From: Pseudomonas shahriarae
GTDB taxonomy: Bacteria; Pseudomonadota; Gammaproteobacteria; Pseudomonadales; Pseudomonadaceae
Length of the DNA: 64,000 bases
Direction of reading: 5' to 3'
Assembly: GCF_014268455.2 (NCBI RefSeq)
Contig: NZ_CP077085.1
Coordinates: forward strand, 62,001-126,000
The first letter of the stretch is position 1. The number at the start of each line of letters is the position of its first letter. The position numbers and the translations under genes are program-made. Below are positions 9,095 to 17,653 of the stretch, in pieces. Under the pieces are notes generated by a model. The model was not told the origin of the DNA and did no database searches. It worked only from the letters and a program-made list of their open reading frames with translations.

Positions 9095-11035
9095 ATGCTT
9101 TTCAACCAAGCCTCACGCCTGGCCAAGATCACCAGCCCCCTGGGGCCGGATGTGCTGCTGCTCAATGAAATGGGCGGTGACGAAGAGTTGGGGCGGCTGT
9201 TCAGCTACGAGCTGCAACTGAACTCGCTGGACGCCAATATCGATCTCAACCAGTTGCTGGGCAAGCCGATGAGCGTCAGCCTGCAACTGGCGGATGGCGG
9301 CGAGCGGTATTTCCATGGGCTCGTCGCACGCTGCAGCCAGAACATCGACCAGGGCCAGTTCGCCAGTTACCAGGTGACCCTGCGCCCGTGGTTATGGCTG
9401 CTGAGCCGCACCTCCGACTGCCGGATTTTCCAGAACCTGAGCATCCCGCAGATCATCAAGCAGGTGTTCCGCGACCTGGGCTTTTCCGACTTCGAAGATG
9501 CCCTGAGCCGACCGTATCGCGAGTGGGAATACTGCGTGCAGTACCGCGAGACCAGCTTCGATTTCGTCAGCCGCCTGATGGAACAGGAAGGCATCTACTA
9601 CTTCTTCCGTCACGAGCAGGACCGCCACGTGCTGGTGCTGGCCGACGCCTATGGCGCCCACGCCACGGTGCCCGGCTACACCTCGGTGCCCTACTACCCC
9701 AAGGACGAGCAGCAGCGCGAACGCGACCATATGCACAACTGGCACCTGGTGCAGCAAGTCCAGCCCGGTTCCCTTGAGCTCAACGACTACGACTTTCAGC
9801 GCCCCAGCGCCAGCATCGACGTGCGCTCGGCCATGCCGCGCCCGCACACCGCTGGCGACTATCCGCTGTACGACTACCCCGGCACCTACGTCAAAAGCGA
9901 AGACGGCGAACACTACGCACGCACCCGTATCGAAGCCCTGCAAACCCTGCACGAACAAGTGGAGTTCAGCGGCAACGCCCGGGGCCTGGGCTCCGGCCAT
10001 CTGTTCAGCCTCACCGGCTTCAGCCGCCGCGACCAGAACCGCGAGTACCTGATCCTCGGCGCGCGCTACTACATCACCCAGGAGCGCCTGGAATCCGGAG
10101 GCGGCGCGGCGTCGGCGCAGTTCGACAGCAGCCTGACCTGCATCGACGCTCAACAGAGCTTCCGCCCGCTGGCCAACACCCACCGGCCCATCGTCAAAGG
10201 CCCGCAGACCGCACTGGTGGTCGGGCCCAAGGGCGAGGAAATCTGGACCGACCAGTATGGCCGGGTAAAGGTGCATTTCTATTGGGACCGCCACGATCAG
10301 TCCAACGAAAACAGCTCCTGCTGGATTCGCGTGTCGCAATCCTGGGCCGGCAAAAACTGGGGTTCGATGCAGATCCCGCGCATCGGCCAGGAAGTGATTG
10401 TGAGCTTCCTTGAGGGCGACCCGGACCGGCCGATCATTACCGGGCGGGTGTACAACGCCGAACAGACGGTGCCCTACGACCTGCCGGAAAACGCCACCCA
10501 GAGCGGGATGAAAAGCCGCTCCAGCAAGGGCGGCAGCCCGGCGAACTTCAATGAAATCCGCATGGAGGACAAGAAGGGCCTGGAGCAGCTGTACATCCAT
10601 GCCGAGCGCAATCAGGACATCGTGGTGGAGGTGGATGAAAGCCACTCGGTGGGGCATGACCGCAACAAGAGCATTGGGCATAACGAGACGGTGACCATTG
10701 GCAATAACCGCCTGCGCATCGTCAAGCAGGAAGACGTGCTCTCCGTTGGCCAGAAGAAGACCGACAGCATCAGCCAGAGCTATGTCATCGAGGTCGGCGA
10801 AAACCTGCGCCTGGTGTGCGGGGAAAGCATCCTCGAGTTGAACGCCAGCGGGCAGATCAACCTCACTGGCGTGCAAATCAGCTTCTACGCCAGCGGCGAC
10901 GCCGAATTCAACACCGGCGGCGTGCTGCACCTCAACAACGGCGGCGGGCCTGGCGCCACACCGGATGGCCAAGGCATAAAAACCAGCATCGACGCCAATA
11001 TCAAAGCCGCGTTCCCCGCGCCTAAAAGCTCCTGA
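9095..11035 (+). CDS. vgrG: T6SS spike protein VgrG (TssI)
   Basis: 646-aa VgrG that trimerises at the tip of the Hcp tube and carries PAAR/Rhs effectors. The N-terminal part (residues ~1-380) is the gp27-like ring (SYELQLNSLD; YCVQYRETSFDFVSRLMEQEG); then the gp5 OB-fold (WIRVSQSWAGKNWGSMQIPR, FLEGDPDRPIITGRVYN) and a C-terminal beta-helix needle of short repeats (HDRNKSIGHNETVTIG). There is no C-terminal extension beyond the needle, so this VgrG is structural rather than itself a toxin. Directly followed by an Eag chaperone and an Rhs gene, so it is probably the dedicated carrier for the Rhs effectors. Confidence 0.96.
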   Translation: MLFNQASRLAKITSPLGPDVLLLNEMGGDEELGRLFSYELQLNSLDANIDLNQLLGKPMSVSLQLADGGERYFHGLVARCSQNIDQGQFASYQVTLRPWLWLLSRTSDCRIFQNLSIPQIIKQVFRDLGFSDFEDALSRPYREWEYCVQYRETSFDFVSRLMEQEGIYYFFRHEQDRHVLVLADAYGAHATVPGYTSVPYYPKDEQQRERDHMHNWHLVQQVQPGSLELNDYDFQRPSASIDVRSAMPRPHTAGDYPLYDYPGTYVKSEDGEHYARTRIEALQTLHEQVEFSGNARGLGSGHLFSLTGFSRRDQNREYLILGARYYITQERLESGGGAASAQFDSSLTCIDAQQSFRPLANTHRPIVKGPQTALVVGPKGEEIWTDQYGRVKVHFYWDRHDQSNENSSCWIRVSQSWAGKNWGSMQIPRIGQEVIVSFLEGDPDRPIITGRVYNAEQTVPYDLPENATQSGMKSRSSKGGSPANFNEIRMEDKKGLEQLYIHAERNQDIVVEVDESHSVGHDRNKSIGHNETVTIGNNRLRIVKQEDVLSVGQKKTDSISQSYVIEVGENLRLVCGESILELNASGQINLTGVQISFYASGDAEFNTGGVLHLNNGGGPGATPDGQGIKTSIDANIKAAFPAPKSS

Positions 11036-11050
11036 CGAGACCTGTTTGCC

Positions 11051-11485
11051 ATGACGTACCGCATCAACGAATTCCAGTTTCAACTGCCCGCCGGCGAGCT
11101 GCAGGACGCGACGATCAATATCCTCAAGTTCCCGGAACTGGGGACTTCGCTGATCGTCAGCCGCAGCTTGCTGGCGGAAGGCGAAACCTTGCACAGCAAC
11201 TTCGACGACCAGCTCAAGCGCCTGGAAAAACAGGTGCAGGACCTGCGCTGCCTGCCCAGCGTGCCGGTACGCCTGGGCGCCGCCCAGGAGGTCGAAGGGA
11301 TCGAGCTGTGCAGCCAGTTCAACAAGGGCAACGACAAGGTGTTCCAGTACCAGTTGGCCCTGGTGTTGCCGGGGACGCGCAAGATGCTTGCCTTGAGTTA
11401 TGTGAAGGCCGACAAGCTTGGTGATGCCGAGGCGGCGCATTGGGCGATCATCAAAAACTCGTTGTCGTTCGACGTGCCTGCGTGA
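11051..11485 (+). CDS. eagR: Eag chaperone (DUF1795/DcrB-like) for Rhs effectors
   Basis: 144-aa protein of the DUF1795 family. Such Eag proteins bind the N-terminal transmembrane helices of prePAAR-type T6SS effectors in the donor, stabilise them and promote their loading on VgrG. It starts MTYRINEFQFQLP and shows the family pattern DATINILKF...LIVSRS and the C-terminal MLALSYV...AHWAIIKNSLSF. It sits 15 bp after vgrG and 12 bp before an Rhs gene whose product has exactly such an N-terminal hydrophobic region. Only one eag gene is visible, although two Rhs proteins share the same N-terminus, so it probably serves both (inference). Confidence 0.88.
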   Translation: MTYRINEFQFQLPAGELQDATINILKFPELGTSLIVSRSLLAEGETLHSNFDDQLKRLEKQVQDLRCLPSVPVRLGAAQEVEGIELCSQFNKGNDKVFQYQLALVLPGTRKMLALSYVKADKLGDAEAAHWAIIKNSLSFDVPA

Positions 11486-11497
11486 TGGGCATCCTGC

Positions 11498-14400
11498 ATG
11501 TCTGACGCGTTATGGGCCGCCCGAATGGGCGATGCCATGGACCACACGTCGATGATGGCCGACATTCTCGGCGGCGTGCTGGAGGTGGCGGCGAACATCG
11601 CGATTACGGCGCTGGCCACCGCTGCAGTAGTCGCCGCCACCGGGATCACGGTTGTCACGGGCGGGCTGGGGTGCTTCCTCCTCGGCGCGGTCGTGGGCGT
11701 GGTCGTGGGGCTTGCGATGAGCAAGAGCGGGGCCGACAAGGGCCTGAGCAATTTATGCGAGGGCATCGGCAACGCGCTGTTCCCACCGACGGTGCAGGCC
11801 AATATCCTCACCGGTTCCTTCGACACGTTTACCAATAACATCCCCTCGGCCCGTGCCGCCGGGGCGGTTGTGTCCCATGTGGCACCGGCCGGCACCGAGC
11901 TGGAAATGCAGGCGCCGGAAGAAGCGCCTGAAGCCGAAGCCAGTTACCTGGACATGGCAGGCGAGTTCTTCTCACAGATGTGGCGCCCCACCGTGGCTAC
12001 GCCTGCGCCAGGCACAGAGACCAAGCCCGAAGACCTGGTGCTTTGCACGAAGCACCCACCGATGCCGCCACAGTTCATGGCCGAAGGCTCGGCCAAGGTG
12101 ACCATCAACGGCCAGCCCGCGGTACGCAGCGGTGACCGCAGCACCTGCGATGCGAAAGTGGTGTCCTCCGGGCTGATCTCCTCCGACGTCACCATCGGCG
12201 GCGGTTCGGTGGTGGTACGCGAAATTCGCAGCGGCAAGACCCCGGGGGTCGGGCTGGCCGTGACAGTGCTGCTGATGCTCAAGGGGGGCAAGGGCAAGTT
12301 CTTCAGCAAATTGCCGTGCATGCTGGTTGGCGGGGCGGTGTCGATGGCCGTCAGCAGTGCCATGGGTGCTGCGGCCAACGCGGCCATGGGCTCGTCGAAC
12401 CCGGTACATGCGGCCACCGGGGCCAAGGTGCTCGGCGGCGATGACGATCTGGATTTCGTCCTGCCCGGCCTGTTGCCGATTGACTGGCAACGCATCTACA
12501 ACAGCCGCGACGAACGCCAAGGCAGCTTGTTTGGCGCCGGTTGGAGCGTGCCCTACGAAATGTGCGTCGACGTGCTGCCCCACCCCGAAGGCGGCGACAC
12601 GCTTGTCTACACCGATGAACAGGGCCGGCCTATCGACATGGGCTCGATTGCCTTGGGCGCCGCGGTGTTCAGCGCCGGTGAAGGGCTGGCGGTGCGGCGA
12701 CACCTCAATGGGCATTTGCTGATAGAAAGCGATGACGGCGTTTACCGCCTGTTCGAACCTGCACCAGCAAATCCGTCGCGATTGCGCCTGAGCCAGCTCG
12801 GTGATCGCAATGACAACCGCATCCATCTCGACTACGACGATGCCGGATGCCTGGTTCGTCTGCGCGATACGTTTGATCTCGTGCAGGTTGAGCTGATCCG
12901 TGATCAAGGCCATCTGACCCACATCGAACGCTTGTACCCGGATCAACGCCGTGAAGTGCTGGTCAGCTATGACTATGACGCTGCGGATAACCTGACGCAG
13001 GTGCGCGACGCAACCGGCCAGGTACAACGGCGTTTTGCCTATGATTCCGGGCGCCGTATGGTCGAGCACCAGTTGCCGACAGGATTGCGCTGCTTCTATG
13101 ACTGGGCGTTGATTGAAGGCCTGGAGTGGCGAGTGGTGCGGCACTGGACCGATGAGGGCGACACCTACCAATTCGACTATGACCTGCAAGCCGGCACCAC
13201 ACGCATCACCGATGGCTTGCAGCGCGTCAGCATCCGTCACTGGAACACTCAGCACCAGATCATTCAGTACAGCGACAACCTCGGCCAGACCTGGCTGTTC
13301 GAATGGAACGATGAGCGCCAATTACTCAACGCCACCGATCCACAGGGTGGGCGTTATGCCTACAGCTACGACGAGAGCGGCAACCTGATCGGCGAGACCG
13401 ACCCGTTGGGCCGCAGCGATTCCACCTTGTGGCTGGAACACTGGGCGCTGCCGCTGGTGGAAACCGACGCTGCCGACAACAGCTGGCAGTATCGCTATGA
13501 TCAGCGCGGCAACTGCATCGCCGAGACCGATCCGCTGGGCTATATCACCCGTTACCGCTATGACGCACACGGCCAAGTCGTCGAGATCATCGACGCCACC
13601 GGAAAAAGCAAAAAGCTGCGCTGGAACCCGTTTGGGCAGTTAGTCGAGCATATCGACTGCTCGGGCTACCCGACGCGTTTCAGCTACGACGAGCGGGGCT
13701 ATTTGCAGGTCATCACCGATGCCCTCGGTGAACGCACGCAGTTCAGTTATGACGCACAGGGGCGCTTGCTCAGCAGCCAATTGCCGGATGGCCGCACCGA
13801 GCAATACCAGCGCGATGCCAGTGGGCAGTTGGTGGGCTATACCGACCCCGCCGGGCACACCACGCTCTATCAAAACAACCGGCGTGGCCAGGTGCGCCAG
13901 CGCACAGACGCCCATGGCCGGCAGGTGCAGTTCGGCTATGACAGCTACGGGCGGCTGCAAGCGCTGGTCAATGAGAACGGTGAAAGCTATCGGTTTGCGT
14001 GGGACGCAGGGGATCGGCTGACTGAACAGCAAGACCTCGATGGCAGCGCCAAGCGCTACGACTACGACTTACTCGACAACATCACGGCGGTGACTGCGAT
14101 TCCAGCGCCTTACGGCAATGGCCTGGCGGTGGTCCCGGAGACGCTGCCGGCGCCCATCGTTCACCGACTGGAGCGCGATGCGGTCGGCCGACTGGTCGCC
14201 AAAACCACCGACGATGGCCGCACCGACTACAGCTACGATGCAGTCGATCAGCTCACAGCCGTCACCTTCACCGACTTGCAGGGCAAAACCCAAGCCTTGG
14301 CTTTCGCCTACGACGCTGTCGGCCAGTTGCTTGGCGAACAGAGTACCAGTGGCAACCTGCAACACCATTACGACGAACTCGGCAACCTGATCCAGACCCA

Positions 14401-15877
14401 ACTGCCGGACGGCCGCTGGCTCAACCGCCTGTACTACGGCAGCGGCCACCTGCATCAAATCAACCTCGACGGCCAGGTCATCAGCGACTTCGAGCGCGAC
14501 CGCCTGCACCGCGAAGTACTGCGCACCCAAGGCCAGCTCAGCACCCGAAGCGAATACGACCGTAGCGGTCGATTGCGCTCACGCCAACGCCGCCTTAACA
14601 GCCAGCCATCGTTGATGCCCGCAGCTGCGCAAAAGCAGTTCGAGTACGACCCCGCCGACAACCTGATCGGCAAACTCGACCATCAACCCGCGGCTCAACA
14701 TCGCCAGTTGCTGCACTACGACGCCACCGGCCGGATTATCGCAAGCCAAGACAGCCTGCACGGCCAGCGCGAAACCTTCGCCTACGACGCCGCCGCCAAT
14801 CTGCTGGACGGCCCACAGGCAGGCGCCGGGCTGGTGGTGCATAACAAGCTGCTGACTTATCAAGACAAGCGTTATCGCTACGATGCGTTTGGGCGGATGA
14901 TCGAAAAGCGCAGCGCCAAGCGTGGTGTGCAGCGGTTTGCGTATGACGCGGAAAGTCGACTGGTTGAAGTGCACAATGAAAACGGCAGTGTAGTCAGGAT
15001 GGCGTATGACCCGCTGGGACGGCGGGTTGAGAAAACCGAACATGGCAGTGATGGGTACCCACTGGGCGAAACCCGGTTCATGTGGGACGGGCTGCGTTTA
15101 TTGCAGGAGCATAAACACAGCCAGTCCAGCCTGTACGTCTATGAAGATGAAGGCTACCAACCCCTGGCCCGCGTCGACGGTGCCGGACCGCTGCAAAAAA
15201 TTCGTTATTACCACAACGACCTGAACGGCTTGCCGGAGCAGTTGACCGAGGCCGACGGGCATGATGTATGGCGAGCGACTTATCGGGTGTGGGGCAACAC
15301 AGTCGAGGAGGTGCGCGAGCCCTACTACATTGAAGAGCAGAACCTGCGGTTTCAGGGGCAGTATCTGGACCGGGAGACGGGGCTGCATTTTAATACGTTC
15401 AGGTTTTATGATCCGGATGTGGGGCGGTTTATTACGCCAGATCCGATTGATCTAGCGGGAGGAATCAACAGCTATCAATATGCGCCCAACACCTTAGGTT
15501 GGATCGATCCCCTGGGATTAAAATCCTGCGGGGCGTCGTGGAAGAGTAGGCGTTCCTTCAAAAAGAATGATTCGGGCCTGAAAGACCATGCTCGTCGCCA
15601 CTCCAATCTGTCACCTACGCAGTATCTCAAACGCGGTATAAAAAATATCACCCACGGGAAAGCCCTTAAAGGAGGAGGCAAAGCACCGGATGCGCGATAC
15701 CACGTCCGGAAAACAGGAGAGGACGCTTATAGCGTGACCATTACTGATAAAAAGGGTCAAATACTCTCTATAGATACTTGGCAGAAGGGGGGGGCCAGTA
15801 TGAATAAAGCGGATATCACTCATGGCCTTAGCCGTAGCGGTGTGACGCCTCAAAAGGGATTCTGGGAGAGTTTATAG
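11498..15877 (+). CDS. rhs: prePAAR/PAAR-Rhs T6SS effector 1 with unassigned C-terminal toxin
   Basis: 1459-aa antibacterial effector. prePAAR motif AARMGDAMDH at residues ~7-16; hydrophobic helices at ~24-75; PAAR domain around 160-250 (PPMPPQFMAEG, INGQPAVRSGDRSTCDA); a second hydrophobic region ~255-300; then the YD-repeat cage to about residue 1335, closed by the core motif RFYDPDVGRF...DPIDLAGG and DPLGL. The last 118 residues are the variable toxin: DHARRHSNLSPTQYL, then KGGGKAPDARYHV and a beta-rich end. The His/Arg pattern and small size recall BECR-fold ribonucleases, but this is a weak inference. GC falls sharply after the core. A small candidate immunity gene overlaps the stop. Confidence 0.94.
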   Translation: MSDALWAARMGDAMDHTSMMADILGGVLEVAANIAITALATAAVVAATGITVVTGGLGCFLLGAVVGVVVGLAMSKSGADKGLSNLCEGIGNALFPPTVQANILTGSFDTFTNNIPSARAAGAVVSHVAPAGTELEMQAPEEAPEAEASYLDMAGEFFSQMWRPTVATPAPGTETKPEDLVLCTKHPPMPPQFMAEGSAKVTINGQPAVRSGDRSTCDAKVVSSGLISSDVTIGGGSVVVREIRSGKTPGVGLAVTVLLMLKGGKGKFFSKLPCMLVGGAVSMAVSSAMGAAANAAMGSSNPVHAATGAKVLGGDDDLDFVLPGLLPIDWQRIYNSRDERQGSLFGAGWSVPYEMCVDVLPHPEGGDTLVYTDEQGRPIDMGSIALGAAVFSAGEGLAVRRHLNGHLLIESDDGVYRLFEPAPANPSRLRLSQLGDRNDNRIHLDYDDAGCLVRLRDTFDLVQVELIRDQGHLTHIERLYPDQRREVLVSYDYDAADNLTQVRDATGQVQRRFAYDSGRRMVEHQLPTGLRCFYDWALIEGLEWRVVRHWTDEGDTYQFDYDLQAGTTRITDGLQRVSIRHWNTQHQIIQYSDNLGQTWLFEWNDERQLLNATDPQGGRYAYSYDESGNLIGETDPLGRSDSTLWLEHWALPLVETDAADNSWQYRYDQRGNCIAETDPLGYITRYRYDAHGQVVEIIDATGKSKKLRWNPFGQLVEHIDCSGYPTRFSYDERGYLQVITDALGERTQFSYDAQGRLLSSQLPDGRTEQYQRDASGQLVGYTDPAGHTTLYQNNRRGQVRQRTDAHGRQVQFGYDSYGRLQALVNENGESYRFAWDAGDRLTEQQDLDGSAKRYDYDLLDNITAVTAIPAPYGNGLAVVPETLPAPIVHRLERDAVGRLVAKTTDDGRTDYSYDAVDQLTAVTFTDLQGKTQALAFAYDAVGQLLGEQSTSGNLQHHYDELGNLIQTQLPDGRWLNRLYYGSGHLHQINLDGQVISDFERDRLHREVLRTQGQLSTRSEYDRSGRLRSRQRRLNSQPSLMPAAAQKQFEYDPADNLIGKLDHQPAAQHRQLLHYDATGRIIASQDSLHGQRETFAYDAAANLLDGPQAGAGLVVHNKLLTYQDKRYRYDAFGRMIEKRSAKRGVQRFAYDAESRLVEVHNENGSVVRMAYDPLGRRVEKTEHGSDGYPLGETRFMWDGLRLLQEHKHSQSSLYVYEDEGYQPLARVDGAGPLQKIRYYHNDLNGLPEQLTEADGHDVWRATYRVWGNTVEEVREPYYIEEQNLRFQGQYLDRETGLHFNTFRFYDPDVGRFITPDPIDLAGGINSYQYAPNTLGWIDPLGLKSCGASWKSRRSFKKNDSGLKDHARRHSNLSPTQYLKRGIKNITHGKALKGGGKAPDARYHVRKTGEDAYSVTITDKKGQILSIDTWQKGGASMNKADITHGLSRSGVTPQKGFWESL

Positions 15878-16191
15878 TGACTCGGGCACGTATGGTTGAA
15901 TTGAAAGAGGCCTTGGAACAGGCCGGCTGGGAAATATCAAACCCGGTTAGCGCCACTGATATATTTCAGACAAGTGACGACCAGATAACCTGGAAAATAA
16001 ACAACCCAAAAACACAAAAATCCAGTATTTTAACATTCTATTTATTTGATCATCTAGGTCGACAAACGCAACAACTATCAGATATTTTTTATGTAAAGGA
16101 AAGCACAACCGATCTAAAACTTTATTTTGAAAAAATCAACACTCCCACTTGGAAGTCTTCACTGAGATTTTTTGTGCGCAGCTTATACTAG
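15877..16191 (+). CDS. Candidate immunity protein for Rhs effector 1
   Basis: 104-aa soluble protein with no signal peptide and no family I recognise. GTG start at 15877 overlaps the rhs stop by one base, with GGGAGAG 6-7 bp upstream at 15864-15870, which favours it over the in-frame ATG at 15892. Position directly behind the toxin tip, small size, cytoplasmic location and AT-rich composition are what is expected of the cognate immunity protein for a toxin acting in the cytoplasm. The assignment is by context only. Confidence 0.65.
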   Translation: MTRARMVELKEALEQAGWEISNPVSATDIFQTSDDQITWKINNPKTQKSSILTFYLFDHLGRQTQQLSDIFYVKESTTDLKLYFEKINTPTWKSSLRFFVRSLY

Positions 16192-16476
16192 GTGAAAAAT
16201 AAGGGGGCAGATTTATTTAGAGCCAACCCCGAAAAATTACAGTATCGGGTAGTGGCCACAGTCAACAATGAAGGGGTCAGCATGCTCAACAATCATAAGG
16301 ATATTTCTGACGTTGACTATAAAGAGACAGGGCTGAATGATGGCGTGCTGTCAAAAACGAATGAACCCAAGGCAAAAGGAATCGGTAACCGGTTGCTCGA
16401 CAAATTCAATAAAACCATTACCTCCTTTCGAGTCGAGAAAAAAGGCCCGAACGGAAAGTGGAAGACATGCGGATAG
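16192..16476 (+). CDS. Orphan small frame, possible displaced toxin tip
   Basis: Open frame of 94 codons starting with GTG directly after the preceding stop. A better translational start is ATG at 16282, which has AAGGGG about 6 bp upstream and gives 64 aa (MLNNHKDISDVDYKETG...). The C-terminal half is basic (LLDKFNKTITSFRVEKKG). I do not recognise it. Its place between an immunity gene and a large AT-rich gene 6 bp downstream is like the orphan C-terminal tips left behind in Rhs loci after recombination replaces the active toxin module, but no Rhs-core remnant is visible. Could also simply be a small hypothetical protein. Confidence 0.45.
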   Translation: MKNKGADLFRANPEKLQYRVVATVNNEGVSMLNNHKDISDVDYKETGLNDGVLSKTNEPKAKGIGNRLLDKFNKTITSFRVEKKGPNGKWKTCG

Positions 16477-16482
16477 CGGAAA

Positions 16483-17493
16483 ATGGACCTGTTCAATCTC
16501 CTTTCATACAAGCTTGAAAATTTCCTGAACATCCGGCCATGCCCGACAGAGTTCGGTGATGTTTTTTACCAAGAAGATGAGCCTTCTCTACTCTCTGTCG
16601 CCGCCAGAAAGCTCAACGGGACTACGCTTTATGTGAGCCGCTGGCATGACCTGTTTTCCATCAGTACCTTCGAAAAAGCCATGTCGAAGCTCGGTTTCAC
16701 AGAACCGGACTGTTATGCCCTCCTGTCAGTCCTGTCACGCTTCGGTTATTTACTTGAAATAGACAACCGTCAACGGACCAATAAAGACTACTTTATCTTC
16801 TTCTATACAATTCAATTGATCACTTTGAAAAACAATCAGATCGATGCGAATGAAAAATTCAGAAACCACATACTCAAATTCCTGCTTTTCGAGCTGAGCA
16901 TTGAAGACGAAATTTATAAGCGTTTCAGCATCGAAAACAATAAACTGATAATAAATGCAGATATTTTAGGGCCAACCCCCCTACTGGATGTTATTGACCT
17001 TATTTATCAGGCAATCAAGGCCGACGACCGAAAAGAAAATGTACTTTTTAGCGTCTTAAAAGACTACCAAAAAAGTATCGTTACACTACTGACAAAGCCC
17101 AACGATACGAATTATCGTTTCCGCTTTAATGATTGCTACAGCGAGTTCATGTATCCAGATGTATTTCTGCATGCTTACGCTAACGACAGGAAAACGTTAT
17201 TTGACGCTATCGTTGATACGGTAAACCCACTTCAATCCACACATAATCTTTTTGTTTCCAACATCATCCTGATGAATTACGCCTTTTATATTATTAAAAA
17301 CAAACCTCAAGAAATACTGAGACTTAAAAAGCATACCCGTGATAAAGCCGTGTTCGAAAAACTGGTGCAAGCAATCGTCTCTCGCCGAATGTCTGTCAAA
17401 AAAGAATGCTTCAGGAATATCCTGACAGATCACGATCTTTCCTCGATAAACGATAGCCCAACCGAGTTCTACAACATTTTATATTCGCTATAG
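16483..17493 (+). CDS. Hypothetical AT-rich protein, candidate orphan immunity protein
   Basis: 336-aa, strongly AT-rich gene with mostly helical-looking sequence, no signal peptide and no transmembrane segment. Unknown family. It follows the 94-codon frame by 6 bp, the order of a toxin tip and its immunity gene. A decayed relative of its C-terminus (FRNILTDHD here at ~17412-17438; FRDNLTDHD at 22838-22864) lies behind the second Rhs gene, with 17 identical bases, showing that this family occurred twice in the island. This supports an immunity or island-specific role. Codon use differs clearly from the T6SS genes, consistent with horizontal origin. Confidence 0.6.
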   Translation: MDLFNLLSYKLENFLNIRPCPTEFGDVFYQEDEPSLLSVAARKLNGTTLYVSRWHDLFSISTFEKAMSKLGFTEPDCYALLSVLSRFGYLLEIDNRQRTNKDYFIFFYTIQLITLKNNQIDANEKFRNHILKFLLFELSIEDEIYKRFSIENNKLIINADILGPTPLLDVIDLIYQAIKADDRKENVLFSVLKDYQKSIVTLLTKPNDTNYRFRFNDCYSEFMYPDVFLHAYANDRKTLFDAIVDTVNPLQSTHNLFVSNIILMNYAFYIIKNKPQEILRLKKHTRDKAVFEKLVQAIVSRRMSVKKECFRNILTDHDLSSINDSPTEFYNILYSL

Positions 17494-17653
17494 CCGCTAC
17501 GCCGTCAAAGCCATTGGATTGTCTGGGCGATCCTATCCTGATCAAGCGCCTGAGGACCGCATTGACCTGTATGCCTTAAAACACAAGGATCCTGTGACTA
17601 TGGAAGGTAACCTGCTAAACACCGACTGGCTCAGCAGAGCAGTCTATGTCTGA
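17450..17653 (+). other. Open, ATG-less frame between the orphan module and rhs2, possible gene remnant
   Basis: A 68-codon open frame without an early ATG covers the gap between the 336-aa gene and the second rhs. Its second half has normal-GC coding character (IDLYALKHKDPVTMEG, NLLNTDWLSRAV) and ends in a TGA that overlaps the rhs2 start. It may be the tail of a deleted gene. Homology to rhs1 begins exactly at the rhs2 start codon, so this stretch is the unique left flank of the duplicated rhs. Confidence 0.3.

Noticed and set aside
9392..11440. Long open frame (682 codons) on the minus strand opposite vgrG and eagR
   Set aside because: Antisense shadow of vgrG and the Eag gene; composition is that of reversed coding sequence.
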